64,000 nt of DNA from Chloroflexota bacterium (lineage in GTDB: Bacteria; Chloroflexota; Anaerolineae; UBA4142), in NCBI GenBank assembly GCA_016215025.1, contig JACRMI010000072.1, positions 1 to 64,000 on the forward strand. The letters run 5' to 3'. The translations under genes were made by a program, and so were the position numbers. Numbering within the stretch: position 1 is the first letter of the stretch; every line of letters begins with the position of its first letter. Shown here piece after piece: positions 54,564 to 62,957 of the stretch. Under the pieces are notes generated by a model. It worked only from the letters and a program-made list of their open reading frames with translations. It was not told where the DNA came from and did not search any database.

Positions 54564-56682
54564 CCGCGCCGTGTCTCTCGATCGAGATGGAACGAGCAAC
54601 ACCCGTTCCTTGGTGGGCTGGCTGGCTCGACTCAACTTGAAGCTAGCCATTTTGGTCACTTGCGCATTCTTACTCATCTTGGCTGCGGCGCGAGTGGTTT
54701 GGAAAGTACCCAATCCCCTGCTCGTACTAGCCGGGGTTATCCTTCTGGTTTGCTCCGCACTCGTCTGGAATTTGAATCGAAATTCCAAAAAGCCGGCGTA
54801 CGTGCCAATCACTCAGCTCGCGCTCTCGTGGGTTGCAGTTATGGCTCTCGTGCTTGGCTCGGTCTTTAACTTTGACCGAGCAGGTTGGATTTGGTTGACG
54901 CTGACGGGTTATGATCTGGTTTGGGCAGAAGACTTGCCTAGTCAGATCAACTTATCCACCGTCCAATTTGCAGAGCGCCACCAGTTCTTTGCCTTGGATC
55001 CGCAAGACTCAACCCAGTTGGTTTTGCGAAAGGGGCAATATGCCATTAACGAAACGATCGTCGTTCCCCAAGACGCTGCGTTGACGATCGAGCCAGGCAC
55101 GGTCCTGCGCTTTGCGGTTGGACGCTCGCTGATCTCGTACAGTCCCATCGTAGCCCGCGGGACTGAAAATGAGCCAATCGTTTTTACGGCTCAAAACGAA
55201 TGGCTCAAGTGGGGTGTGGTCGGAGTGGTGAGAAGCAGCCAATCCATCTTTCAACACGTGCAGTTCAAAAATGGCCGGCGCGCGTCAGTCAATAACCTAG
55301 ATTTCACAGGCACCCTCTCGTTGATCGAAACCGCTGTACAGATTACGGACAGTCAGTTTCAAGATTTGTTTGGCAAAGACGGCGTTTACGCCCGCCAAAC
55401 CCAGGTGTTCATTCGAGACAATATCTTTCGAAATACGTACAACGATTGTTTGGACCTTGATGGCGGTGGCGGTGAGATCAGTCATAACCAGTTCATTGAC
55501 TGCGGTGATAACGGGATTGATCTGAGCGAGAATCAGCATGTCCAAGTCTTTGACAACACAATCCTAGATGCTCGCGGTGGGCGTAAGGGTATTGCGGCGG
55601 ACAACAATTTAGATGAAATCAAGGCGTTGAATACATTCGGATATTCACCGACACAAACTTTGGCTCCTTTGCTCACTAAGATAACTGTTGTTGAAGAGGT
55701 GGCAGCAACCGTCGAAACCGATCCTGTGCCGCACAGCGGCGACGCCGCGGACGATCCCGCCATTTGGATCCATCCGACGAATCCTACCCAAAGCACCATC
55801 ATCGGAACCGATAAGAAGGGTGGGCTAGGAGTGTACGACCTTAGCGGTAAGCAATTGCAGTACTTGCCGGACGGGAACATGAATAACGTTGACCTGCGAA
55901 CGAGCTTTCCCCTGGGCGGCAAATCGGTTGCCCTTGTCACAGCGGGTAATCGAAGCAATGATAGTATCGCGATCTATCAAGTGAACCCCCCGACCCGTCA
56001 GCTTGAGAATGTCGCCGCGCGTACGATCACGACCCTGGCGACGTATGGATCATGCATGTATCACAGTCCAAGTTCGGGCAAGTATTATTACTTTGTGAAC
56101 AGCCAGGCAGGTGAGGTTGAACAGTGGGAGTTGTATGACAATGGCAGCGGCAAGGTGGATGCGCTCAAGGTGCGTTCTTTCTCGGTCGGCTCTCAAACGG
56201 AGGGTTGTGTTGCCGATGATCAGGCAGGGTATTTTTACATAGGAGAGGAAGCAATCGGCATTTGGAAGTATGCGGCAGAACCAAATGCGGGAACGGCGCG
56301 GACTTTGGTAGATACAACGGGAATTGGAGGACACCTTAAAGCGGACGTGGAGGGACTGACTCTCACTTACGGCGACAATGGGACTGGCTATCTCATCGCG
56401 TCCAGTCAGGGCGACAGTACTTTTGCGATCTACCGACGCGAGGGAAACAACCCGTTCGTCAAGACGTTCAAAATTGTGGCAGGCAATGGTATAGACGCCG
56501 TGTCGGGCACGGATGGAATTGACGTGACGACGGTGAATCTAGGAGCAGCTTTCCCCTACGGTGTTTTCGTCGCCCAAGACGGCGCGAACGATAATGGCAA
56601 TCAGAATTTTAAGCTAGTACCGTGGCGGCTCATCATGCCTACCCAAGCCAATCCCACCTACTTGCCTATCGTGGCAAAATGA
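54556..56682 (+). CDS. membrane beta-helix / beta-propeller phytase fusion, with gmhB-like N-terminus
   Basis: 708 residues from ATG 54556. The first 13 residues ([13 protein letters not shown]) match the start of GmhB with its HAD LDRDGT motif, then break off. Three membrane helices follow (about 30-130), then a parallel beta-helix (about 165-370; [59 protein letters not shown]) like that of the CotH protein. The rest is a beta-propeller phytase (PF02333 type): [56 protein letters not shown] and [11 protein letters not shown]. It ends with YLPIVAK. The phytase releases phosphate from phytate or related esters with calcium. The start could also be at 54514 or downstream of the gmhB-like piece. 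Confidence 0.85.
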   Translation: MPSRAVSLDRDGTSNTRSLVGWLARLNLKLAILVTCAFLLILAAARVVWKVPNPLLVLAGVILLVCSALVWNLNRNSKKPAYVPITQLALSWVAVMALVLGSVFNFDRAGWIWLTLTGYDLVWAEDLPSQINLSTVQFAERHQFFALDPQDSTQLVLRKGQYAINETIVVPQDAALTIEPGTVLRFAVGRSLISYSPIVARGTENEPIVFTAQNEWLKWGVVGVVRSSQSIFQHVQFKNGRRASVNNLDFTGTLSLIETAVQITDSQFQDLFGKDGVYARQTQVFIRDNIFRNTYNDCLDLDGGGGEISHNQFIDCGDNGIDLSENQHVQVFDNTILDARGGRKGIAADNNLDEIKALNTFGYSPTQTLAPLLTKITVVEEVAATVETDPVPHSGDAADDPAIWIHPTNPTQSTIIGTDKKGGLGVYDLSGKQLQYLPDGNMNNVDLRTSFPLGGKSVALVTAGNRSNDSIAIYQVNPPTRQLENVAARTITTLATYGSCMYHSPSSGKYYYFVNSQAGEVEQWELYDNGSGKVDALKVRSFSVGSQTEGCVADDQAGYFYIGEEAIGIWKYAAEPNAGTARTLVDTTGIGGHLKADVEGLTLTYGDNGTGYLIASSQGDSTFAIYRREGNNPFVKTFKIVAGNGIDAVSGTDGIDVTTVNLGAAFPYGVFVAQDGANDNGNQNFKLVPWRLIMPTQANPTYLPIVAK

Positions 56683-56727
56683 CTAGCCATTCATCCTAGC
56701 CTGGTCTTATTCCAAAAGGATAACGCA

Positions 56728-57945
56728 ATGAGAATACTCCATATCACTCCTGCGTTTCAGCATCCAACGGTGCGAGGTCCTAACCGCCATTACCACTTTA
56801 TCCGGGAATTGTCGCAACGTCATCAGATCACGCTGCTCACATTGACTCGCTCAAAAGTTTCCGACGAAGCGATGCGGGAGATGACCACTTACACCGAACA
56901 GATGCTGACCTTCAGTGCTAACGGTGCGTCCAGCCCTCACTCCGATGGGGCGCTGAGAAAGTTACCATGGAGTGGCACAAAGATGGAAAAGGCATTGCAG
57001 CTGCGTGAAGGCGTCGCGCAAATGAAGCGGGCTTTTACTCAGTTGACACGGCAAGAACCCTACGATGTGGTTCTTTTCCACGGCAAGTCTGTCTTTCCCG
57101 TGATCGAAGATTGGAACGACTTGCCGATCGTCGTCGACTTTTGCGATGCCACTTCGATGAGGATTCGGGCCGAAATGCGCTACGCCGGTACAGTGCGAAT
57201 TCCTTGGCATGTGTTGCGTTACTTGCAGGTCAGGCAGGTTGAGAAGAAGCTGGTCGCGAAGACGCCTCACCTCGCGTTTATTTCGGCTCGCGATCGGGAA
57301 GCTGTTCTGGGTCCCGACGATCGATCAGAGGTTGTTCCAAATGGCGTTGACATCCAATATTGGAAACGACAGGCAAACCGTCCCGAATCGTACTGTCTGA
57401 TCTTTACCGGAGTGATGAGCTATACGCCGAATGAAGATGCCGCACTCTACTTGATCGAAAAAATCCTGCCTCTCGTCAGGCGGTCGGTTTCTAACCTGCA
57501 AGTCTTGATTGTCGGGCGCGATCCTTCACCTGCGTTGTTGAAACAAGCCCAGCCCTATCCGGATATCACAGTCACCGGTTCCGTTGACGACATGCGACCT
57601 TATCTAGAGCGCGCTACATTGTGCGTCGCGCCTCTACGCTATGCGTCCGGAATGCAGAACAAGGTTCTAGAAGCAATGGCCATGGAGGTGCCGGTGATCA
57701 CTACTTCCATCGCCGCAGTTGGATTGCGTCTTAATAATGCAGAACCACCCATCTGCGTTGCTGATGGAGAGGTACAGTTCGCGGAACGGATTGTCCACTT
57801 GTTTGGACAGACCAAGGAGCGCTCGCGCCTGGCTACCGAAGGACGACAATTCGTTGAAAATAACTTTGTTTGGTCGCGCAGCGCGGAAAAGTTAGAGCGG
57901 CTGTGCGCGGCGGCGCTTGAAACTAAACGGCGCGGCGACAAATAA
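56728..57945 (+). CDS. glycosyltransferase family 4
   Basis: 405 residues, ATG 56728 with aaaagga upstream. GT-B fold: MRILHITPAFQHPTVRGPNR, VVLFHGKSVFPVIEDW, VVDFCDATSMRIRAEMRYAG, VVPNGVDIQYW, LIFTGVMSYTPNEDAALYLI, RATLCVAPLRYASGMQNKVL and EAMAMEVPVITT. This is the sugar-transferase subtype (Glyco_trans_1_4) often found in exopolysaccharide loci. It begins a second run of envelope genes 45 bases after the phytase fusion. Confidence 0.92.
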   Translation: MRILHITPAFQHPTVRGPNRHYHFIRELSQRHQITLLTLTRSKVSDEAMREMTTYTEQMLTFSANGASSPHSDGALRKLPWSGTKMEKALQLREGVAQMKRAFTQLTRQEPYDVVLFHGKSVFPVIEDWNDLPIVVDFCDATSMRIRAEMRYAGTVRIPWHVLRYLQVRQVEKKLVAKTPHLAFISARDREAVLGPDDRSEVVPNGVDIQYWKRQANRPESYCLIFTGVMSYTPNEDAALYLIEKILPLVRRSVSNLQVLIVGRDPSPALLKQAQPYPDITVTGSVDDMRPYLERATLCVAPLRYASGMQNKVLEAMAMEVPVITTSIAAVGLRLNNAEPPICVADGEVQFAERIVHLFGQTKERSRLATEGRQFVENNFVWSRSAEKLERLCAAALETKRRGDK

Positions 57946-57974
57946 CCGCGGATGATACTGAGGAATGGGACCTA

Positions 57975-59762
57975 ATGCTTGACACAACTCTGAAGACTAG
58001 ATTTGTTCCGGGAACTCACCTCAAGGGTTATGTGTCGGGTGGCAACTGGGTATTCCTGCTACCGAGTCTTGAATTGGAGCAAATTGTCTGCATTGGGGTG
58101 TTATCATTTGCCAGTATAGACATGTTGTCGCGTACTGGGCGGTGTGTGTGGATCGTTTCTAGCAACACCAATCAGCTGAACCGAGCTGTCGCAACATGGA
58201 AGCACATTACTCCCAAGAACGTCAATTTTTTTGTCTCAGAGGATGGGATTTCTCTTCCTTTTCCCAGCCAAACGAGCGATCTTGTGGTCATCGCTGGGAG
58301 AAAGGGCTTGTCCCAGTTTCAGCGCAATCCCCGGTTGCTTTGGGAGGTCCGCCGCGTTCTCAAATCCAATGGATTACTTTATTTAGAGGTTGGTGGTGTG
58401 ATTGGAGACCGCTTTGACAAAAAGTCGTCCGAGCACATCATCGACTACTTTGGAGGCGGGCAGCTATTCTGGCTGACGCCATCGAATGGCGAGATGCAGA
58501 CGGCAGTACCATTGAGCGATTGCGAGACGATCAATTATTTCCTGAACCACAGTCTCTACAGCCCTTCTATCAAATGGCGATACCTAGGTCCCATCGAACA
58601 TCTCTGGAACAAGAATCCTGTCCTCGCCCGGCTGACCCGACGCTATGGCTTGCTCGGAGGCTCTGGCGCGTTGAATACGATCGATCAGCCACCGGCCTAT
58701 TTACAAACCATTATGCGCGAAGCGGGCTTGAAGAGCGACCGCTATCGTTGGGGGCTTGTCGCGCGCGGTAATTATAACTCGCGCAAGGTCTTGTTCTACT
58801 TGTTTGATCGCGCGACTGGGTCGCCGGAGTACATTGTCAAGATGACCCGTGACCCGCTGCTCAACTTCCGACTAGAAAATGAATACCGTTCGCTCACGCG
58901 GATGAAAGAGAAAGGTATAGGCGATCAGGAAAATCTGCCACAGTTGGTTTTTCAGGGACATCATGCTGGGCTTGCCATCATTGGTGAAACATTAATCAAC
59001 GGCGTCGCATTCAGAACGCGAACACAAGCGACAGCCGATTGCCCCTATGCTTCTGCTGCAATTCATTGGCTCACTCGTCTAGGTCGTGAAACAGCTGACC
59101 ACTCAACAGCGACATCAGACCAAGTCACCAGGCACCTCAGGACTCTATTTGAGCGATTCAGGGAGCTCTACAGCTTGGCGCCAGATGAGCAAGAGTTTAT
59201 GGCAGAGCAAATCGCGGAAATCAGCAACAATGTACAGTCATTCCCGCTTGTCTTTCAGCACGGCAACCCAGGAATTTGGAATGTCCTGGTAACTCCGCAT
59301 GGAGGAATAGTTTTCATCGACTGGGAAGCTGCCGAGACCCAAGGCATGCCCCTCTGGGATCTGCTTTACTTTTTGCGTTCCTATAGCGTGTGGGTGGCTC
59401 GGTCCCGTGGGACGCGCAACCCGTTGAAAGGTTTTGAGCGACAGTTCTTATTAGAATCTCCTCTCAGCCGGACGGTAGTCGAAAGTGTCGAGCGCTATTG
59501 TCACCAGATCGATCTTCCTGGTTCCTTGGTCCAACCTCTCTTCTATACCTGTTGGATGCACCAGGCACTTACGGAAGCAACGCGGTTGCCGCCAGACGGG
59601 TTGGAGAAAGGGGGTTCCATAAAACTATTACGTTTGTGCATCGCAAAACGGGACGCTCCAACGCTGAGGAACCTTTTCTCACTTAACTCAACAAATAATC
59701 GACCGGTGGAACATGCCCAAGGAGCATACGCATTGTTAACTGAAACACGAGATGGCGAGTGA
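57975..59762 (+). CDS. methyltransferase-like / APH fusion, copy 2, catalytic Asp lost
   Basis: 595 residues, similar along its whole length to the gene at 31455 (LKGYVSGGNWVFLLPSLELE against LKGCAAGANWTFLLPRLELE). The APH Brenner motif reads QHGNPGIWNVLV: the Asp that acts as catalytic base is Asn (codon aac, near 59264). The metal-binding DWEAAETQGMPLWD is kept. N-terminal part resembles a methyltransferase without a clear SAM loop. It is either a pseudokinase or an enzyme with changed chemistry. The C-terminal 25-residue tail is not in copy 1. Confidence 0.82.
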   Translation: MLDTTLKTRFVPGTHLKGYVSGGNWVFLLPSLELEQIVCIGVLSFASIDMLSRTGRCVWIVSSNTNQLNRAVATWKHITPKNVNFFVSEDGISLPFPSQTSDLVVIAGRKGLSQFQRNPRLLWEVRRVLKSNGLLYLEVGGVIGDRFDKKSSEHIIDYFGGGQLFWLTPSNGEMQTAVPLSDCETINYFLNHSLYSPSIKWRYLGPIEHLWNKNPVLARLTRRYGLLGGSGALNTIDQPPAYLQTIMREAGLKSDRYRWGLVARGNYNSRKVLFYLFDRATGSPEYIVKMTRDPLLNFRLENEYRSLTRMKEKGIGDQENLPQLVFQGHHAGLAIIGETLINGVAFRTRTQATADCPYASAAIHWLTRLGRETADHSTATSDQVTRHLRTLFERFRELYSLAPDEQEFMAEQIAEISNNVQSFPLVFQHGNPGIWNVLVTPHGGIVFIDWEAAETQGMPLWDLLYFLRSYSVWVARSRGTRNPLKGFERQFLLESPLSRTVVESVERYCHQIDLPGSLVQPLFYTCWMHQALTEATRLPPDGLEKGGSIKLLRLCIAKRDAPTLRNLFSLNSTNNRPVEHAQGAYALLTETRDGE

Positions 59763-59775
59763 AAAGAGGTAGCTC

Positions 59776-60591
59776 ATGGATCAAGAGACTAGAATGATGC
59801 CAACTGAGATCACTACAATGAGACATCTGTCCAGCACATGGAATGGACGCATCAAAGGACTTTTATTAGATGCGGCGAGTGCATGGCGTATTTCTTTGCG
59901 GATGATCCTCGTCATCTGGGCGGTCCCAGTAGCGGTGGCTCTGGCCGGGGTAGTTGCAGCTCTGATCAGCAAGGACCTGTACAAATTGCTATCCGACGAG
60001 GACAGAGTCGCCGAAAACTTGCAAGTACTATTCTATGCCTTCGCTCTGGTGCTGTGTGTTATCATCACACGGCGTCTGTGGAAAGCTGGTCGCAAAGGGA
60101 TCGCGCTTCTCTATCTAGCAGTAAGCCTGGGTCTGGTCTTTTTGATCGGAGAGGAGCTTAGCTGGGGACAAAGAATCTTTGGGTGGGTAACTCCGGCTAC
60201 TTTTCAAGCAGTCAATAAGCAAGAAGAAACCAATATCCATAACATCAGAGGGGTTGGCGCTGCATTCAAATGGATCCAACTTTTGGTTGGCGCTTATGGT
60301 GCGATTCTTCCATTAGTCGTCCTGAAATCAACGCGTCTGGCGCGTTATCGGGATCTCCTCTCCTGGGTGGTACCCCATTATACGCTTCTACCGTACTTTC
60401 TCCCAATGTTCGTATGGAAAGTGTTTCGAAATCTCACAGAGGTGCCCGATCGATTTTATTTTGTGGTCGAGCAGTACAACGAAATCATTGAATTGATTTT
60501 GGCAATCGGAATGTTGCTTTTTATGGTTTATCAATGGAGAGCGATTAGCGAGCAAGACCAGACCGGAGCATTACGGATGAGCAAACGATAA
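59776..60591 (+). CDS. polytopic membrane protein with GEExSWGQR motif
   Basis: 271 residues, agagg before ATG 59776. About six to seven hydrophobic helices. A striking conserved-looking segment FLIGEELSWGQRIFGWVTP is followed by NKQEETNIHNI in a loop. Acidic and His residues facing one side suggest an active site, but I do not know a characterised member. It lies between the APH-type fusion and an exported repeat protein, so a role in envelope glycan assembly is likely. Confidence 0.75.
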   Translation: MDQETRMMPTEITTMRHLSSTWNGRIKGLLLDAASAWRISLRMILVIWAVPVAVALAGVVAALISKDLYKLLSDEDRVAENLQVLFYAFALVLCVIITRRLWKAGRKGIALLYLAVSLGLVFLIGEELSWGQRIFGWVTPATFQAVNKQEETNIHNIRGVGAAFKWIQLLVGAYGAILPLVVLKSTRLARYRDLLSWVVPHYTLLPYFLPMFVWKVFRNLTEVPDRFYFVVEQYNEIIELILAIGMLLFMVYQWRAISEQDQTGALRMSKR

Positions 60592-60663
60592 TTTGTGGGT
60601 GAGCACATGGTCGGCTGTCTCGGTCAATCGCAAGATGCAGCCTGGGTAGCCTTGGAGTTGAAT

Positions 60664-61731
60664 ATGGTTGAGAAAAAATCGCGGGGTCTTGTTTCCGTTT
60701 TACTGGCATCGTTATGTTTCATCACCGTCGTTTTCGATTTTGCGACTGCCAGTGAGCCCAATGGCATCACGGAACCCCCGCGTGGAGCTACGCTTGCTGG
60801 CAGCGTCCAGATAAAGGGTGTTGCGGATGATCTTAACTTTGCCGCGTGGCAACTAGACCTACTTCCGAGCGGCGACGAGAAACTCGCTTTCTTTGTAGCG
60901 CGAGATACCAGTCCCAAACCGGCAACAGGCAGCTTCAAGAGAGTAGATACGTATCTTTATCCAAATGGTCCCTATCTGCTCCGTCTGCGCGTCATTAGAA
61001 AAGATGGTAACTATGATGAATACTCGGTTCCGCTCACGATCAATAACACCGTACCTGTTCCCACGAGTGGCATTACTAACCCGCCAAATAGTGCTCGAGT
61101 CAAATGCTTGATTACGATAAAAGGATTTGCAAATGATCCCATTTTCCGCAAATGGCAACTCGACTTACTTGCGGGCGGCGACGAAAACCAAGCGAGTTTT
61201 CTTGAACGTGGCGCTAGTCTGGATGAAGCGGAGAGGACATTTACCCAATTGAATACAACCACCTTCCCCGATGGTACCTATCTTCTCCGCTTGCGCGTGG
61301 TCGGGCAAGATGGTCAATACGATTCGTACTATTCCTGGATTACCATCGATAACAGTATGCTGAGCAAAGCTTGCAATTGCTCGTCCACACAGGACACTGT
61401 CCCGGCAGGTCCAAATGGAATTACCACCCCAGCGGACGGAGCTGTTGTTACCGGTTCATTCCTGGTATGCGGGATTGCAGACGATCCTAATTTCTTAGCA
61501 TGGCAACTTGATCTGCTATTCCTCGGGGATATAAAGCAAGCGGTCTTGGTGGCGCGAGGAGGCAGTCCCGACAGGAACAATGCTCCGTTGACGCAACTGG
61601 ATGCAACCGCTCTGCCGGATGGCAAATACGGCTTACGGCTAAGTGTTAGCCGAATTGATAACACGCATGAAGAGTACACAACTTACTTTTACGTTGCTCA
61701 CAGCCCGCCCACCGCGGCAGAATCACCGTGA
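60664..61731 (+). CDS. secreted protein of three Ig-like repeats
   Basis: 355 residues from ATG 60664 (ggag upstream); GTG 60595 is possible but would bury the signal peptide. Signal peptide MVEKKSRGLVSVLLASLCFI. Three repeats of about 100 residues follow: NGITEPPRGATLAGSVQIKG...AAWQLDLLPSGDEK, SGITNPPNSARVK...KWQLDLLAGGDEN, NGITTPADGAVVTGSFLVCG...AWQLDLLFLGDIK. Each ends PDGTYLLRLRV-like. Probably beta-sandwich binding modules. Cys residues cluster before repeat three (KACNCSS). No catalytic motif. Confidence 0.75.
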   Translation: MVEKKSRGLVSVLLASLCFITVVFDFATASEPNGITEPPRGATLAGSVQIKGVADDLNFAAWQLDLLPSGDEKLAFFVARDTSPKPATGSFKRVDTYLYPNGPYLLRLRVIRKDGNYDEYSVPLTINNTVPVPTSGITNPPNSARVKCLITIKGFANDPIFRKWQLDLLAGGDENQASFLERGASLDEAERTFTQLNTTTFPDGTYLLRLRVVGQDGQYDSYYSWITIDNSMLSKACNCSSTQDTVPAGPNGITTPADGAVVTGSFLVCGIADDPNFLAWQLDLLFLGDIKQAVLVARGGSPDRNNAPLTQLDATALPDGKYGLRLSVSRIDNTHEEYTTYFYVAHSPPTAAESP

Positions 61732-61781
61732 AATCTGGTCGAGTGGACTGAAAATTCTAAAAGGACACGCTGGTTACTTAC

Positions 61782-62951
61782 ATGAGCAATAACGGTCATT
61801 CACCACAAATTGATTATCATCTTCACGGTCTGGTTGGCATTCGGCTGATTGACCCGTCGCCCAGCGATGTTCAAGCGGTCACTCGCCAACTGGGTCCCAT
61901 TCAGTCGCCACTTTCGTCAAAGCCTGATATTACCATTCGTTTTGTGGATCGGTTATCCGCCTCTTCGCGGGTTCGATTTCTAGGGGTGGACGAAGCTGGT
62001 TTTACAGATGATGCGTTTCTGGTGTTGCGCAGTCGCCACAAGGCGCGTGCCCGAGTTCAGATTCCGATGGATCGGATCGGCAAGGATTGTGAGATCATCT
62101 GTGAGACCGGGCTGCCCGCAGTGCCATTACTCATCCCCATTATCAATCTCACTGCGCTTGGCAAAGGTGGGGTGCCACTCCACGCGTCGGCATTCATCTA
62201 CAATGACAAGGGTGTTATCACGACCGGTTGGTCAAGGGGCGGCAAGACCGAGATGCTGCTCGCCTTTACCTCGCACGGAGCCGAATATATCGGCGACGAA
62301 TGGGTTTATATCAGCCCTGACGGGCAACGTATGCACGGGATACCTGAACCTATCCGGGTATGGGATTGGCATCTGGAAGATTTGCCGCAATACCGCGTAT
62401 ATGTAAGCCGGGGTGACCGCGCGCGCTGGCAAGCAATCAAAATGCTCCAGGCAATGGATCGGATGACTTCACCGCGAGCGCGCCAGGAATTCCCTCCGGC
62501 AAAGGCACTGAACCGATTGATGCCGCTGCTCAAAAGCCAACTGTCGGCTGACATTCATCCCGAACGATTGTTTGGTAATCGCTTCGGCTCGCTCACCGGC
62601 AACTTTGATCTTTTGTTGTTCGCGGCGAGTCACGACATGCCTGGCACACACGTCGAGCCGATTACTCCAAGCCAGGTCGCGCGTCGCATGGTGTTTTCAC
62701 TACAGTATGAACGGCTTGCCTTCATGGGCTATTACAATATGTTTCGCTTTGCGTTTCCGGATAGAGTCAATTCTCTGGTCGAGCGTGCTGAGGAGATCCA
62801 ACGGGAATTGTTGATGCAGGTCATGGCGAACAAGCCAGCATACGCCGTCTATCACCCGTATCCGGCAGTGATTCCAGACTTGTTCGACGCGGTTAGCCCA
62901 TTGATCGACAGTTTCTCCACTACAGGAGAGCATGGAATTAGAAAGGTATAG
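61782..62951 (+). CDS. HPr-kinase-like P-loop protein
   Basis: 389 residues. The central part carries VPLHASAFIYNDKGVITTGW followed by SRGGKTEML (Walker A of the HprK/PEPCK-like type), then AEYIGDEWVYISPDG, where HPr kinase has its GDE-region acid residues. Proteins of this kind without the HPr-recognition residues are common in polysaccharide and peptide-modification loci. The substrate is unknown. N- and C-terminal extensions show no domain that I recognise. Followed six bases later by the metallophosphatase gene. Confidence 0.75.
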   Translation: MSNNGHSPQIDYHLHGLVGIRLIDPSPSDVQAVTRQLGPIQSPLSSKPDITIRFVDRLSASSRVRFLGVDEAGFTDDAFLVLRSRHKARARVQIPMDRIGKDCEIICETGLPAVPLLIPIINLTALGKGGVPLHASAFIYNDKGVITTGWSRGGKTEMLLAFTSHGAEYIGDEWVYISPDGQRMHGIPEPIRVWDWHLEDLPQYRVYVSRGDRARWQAIKMLQAMDRMTSPRARQEFPPAKALNRLMPLLKSQLSADIHPERLFGNRFGSLTGNFDLLLFAASHDMPGTHVEPITPSQVARRMVFSLQYERLAFMGYYNMFRFAFPDRVNSLVERAEEIQRELLMQVMANKPAYAVYHPYPAVIPDLFDAVSPLIDSFSTTGEHGIRKV

Positions 62952-62957
62952 CGAAGC

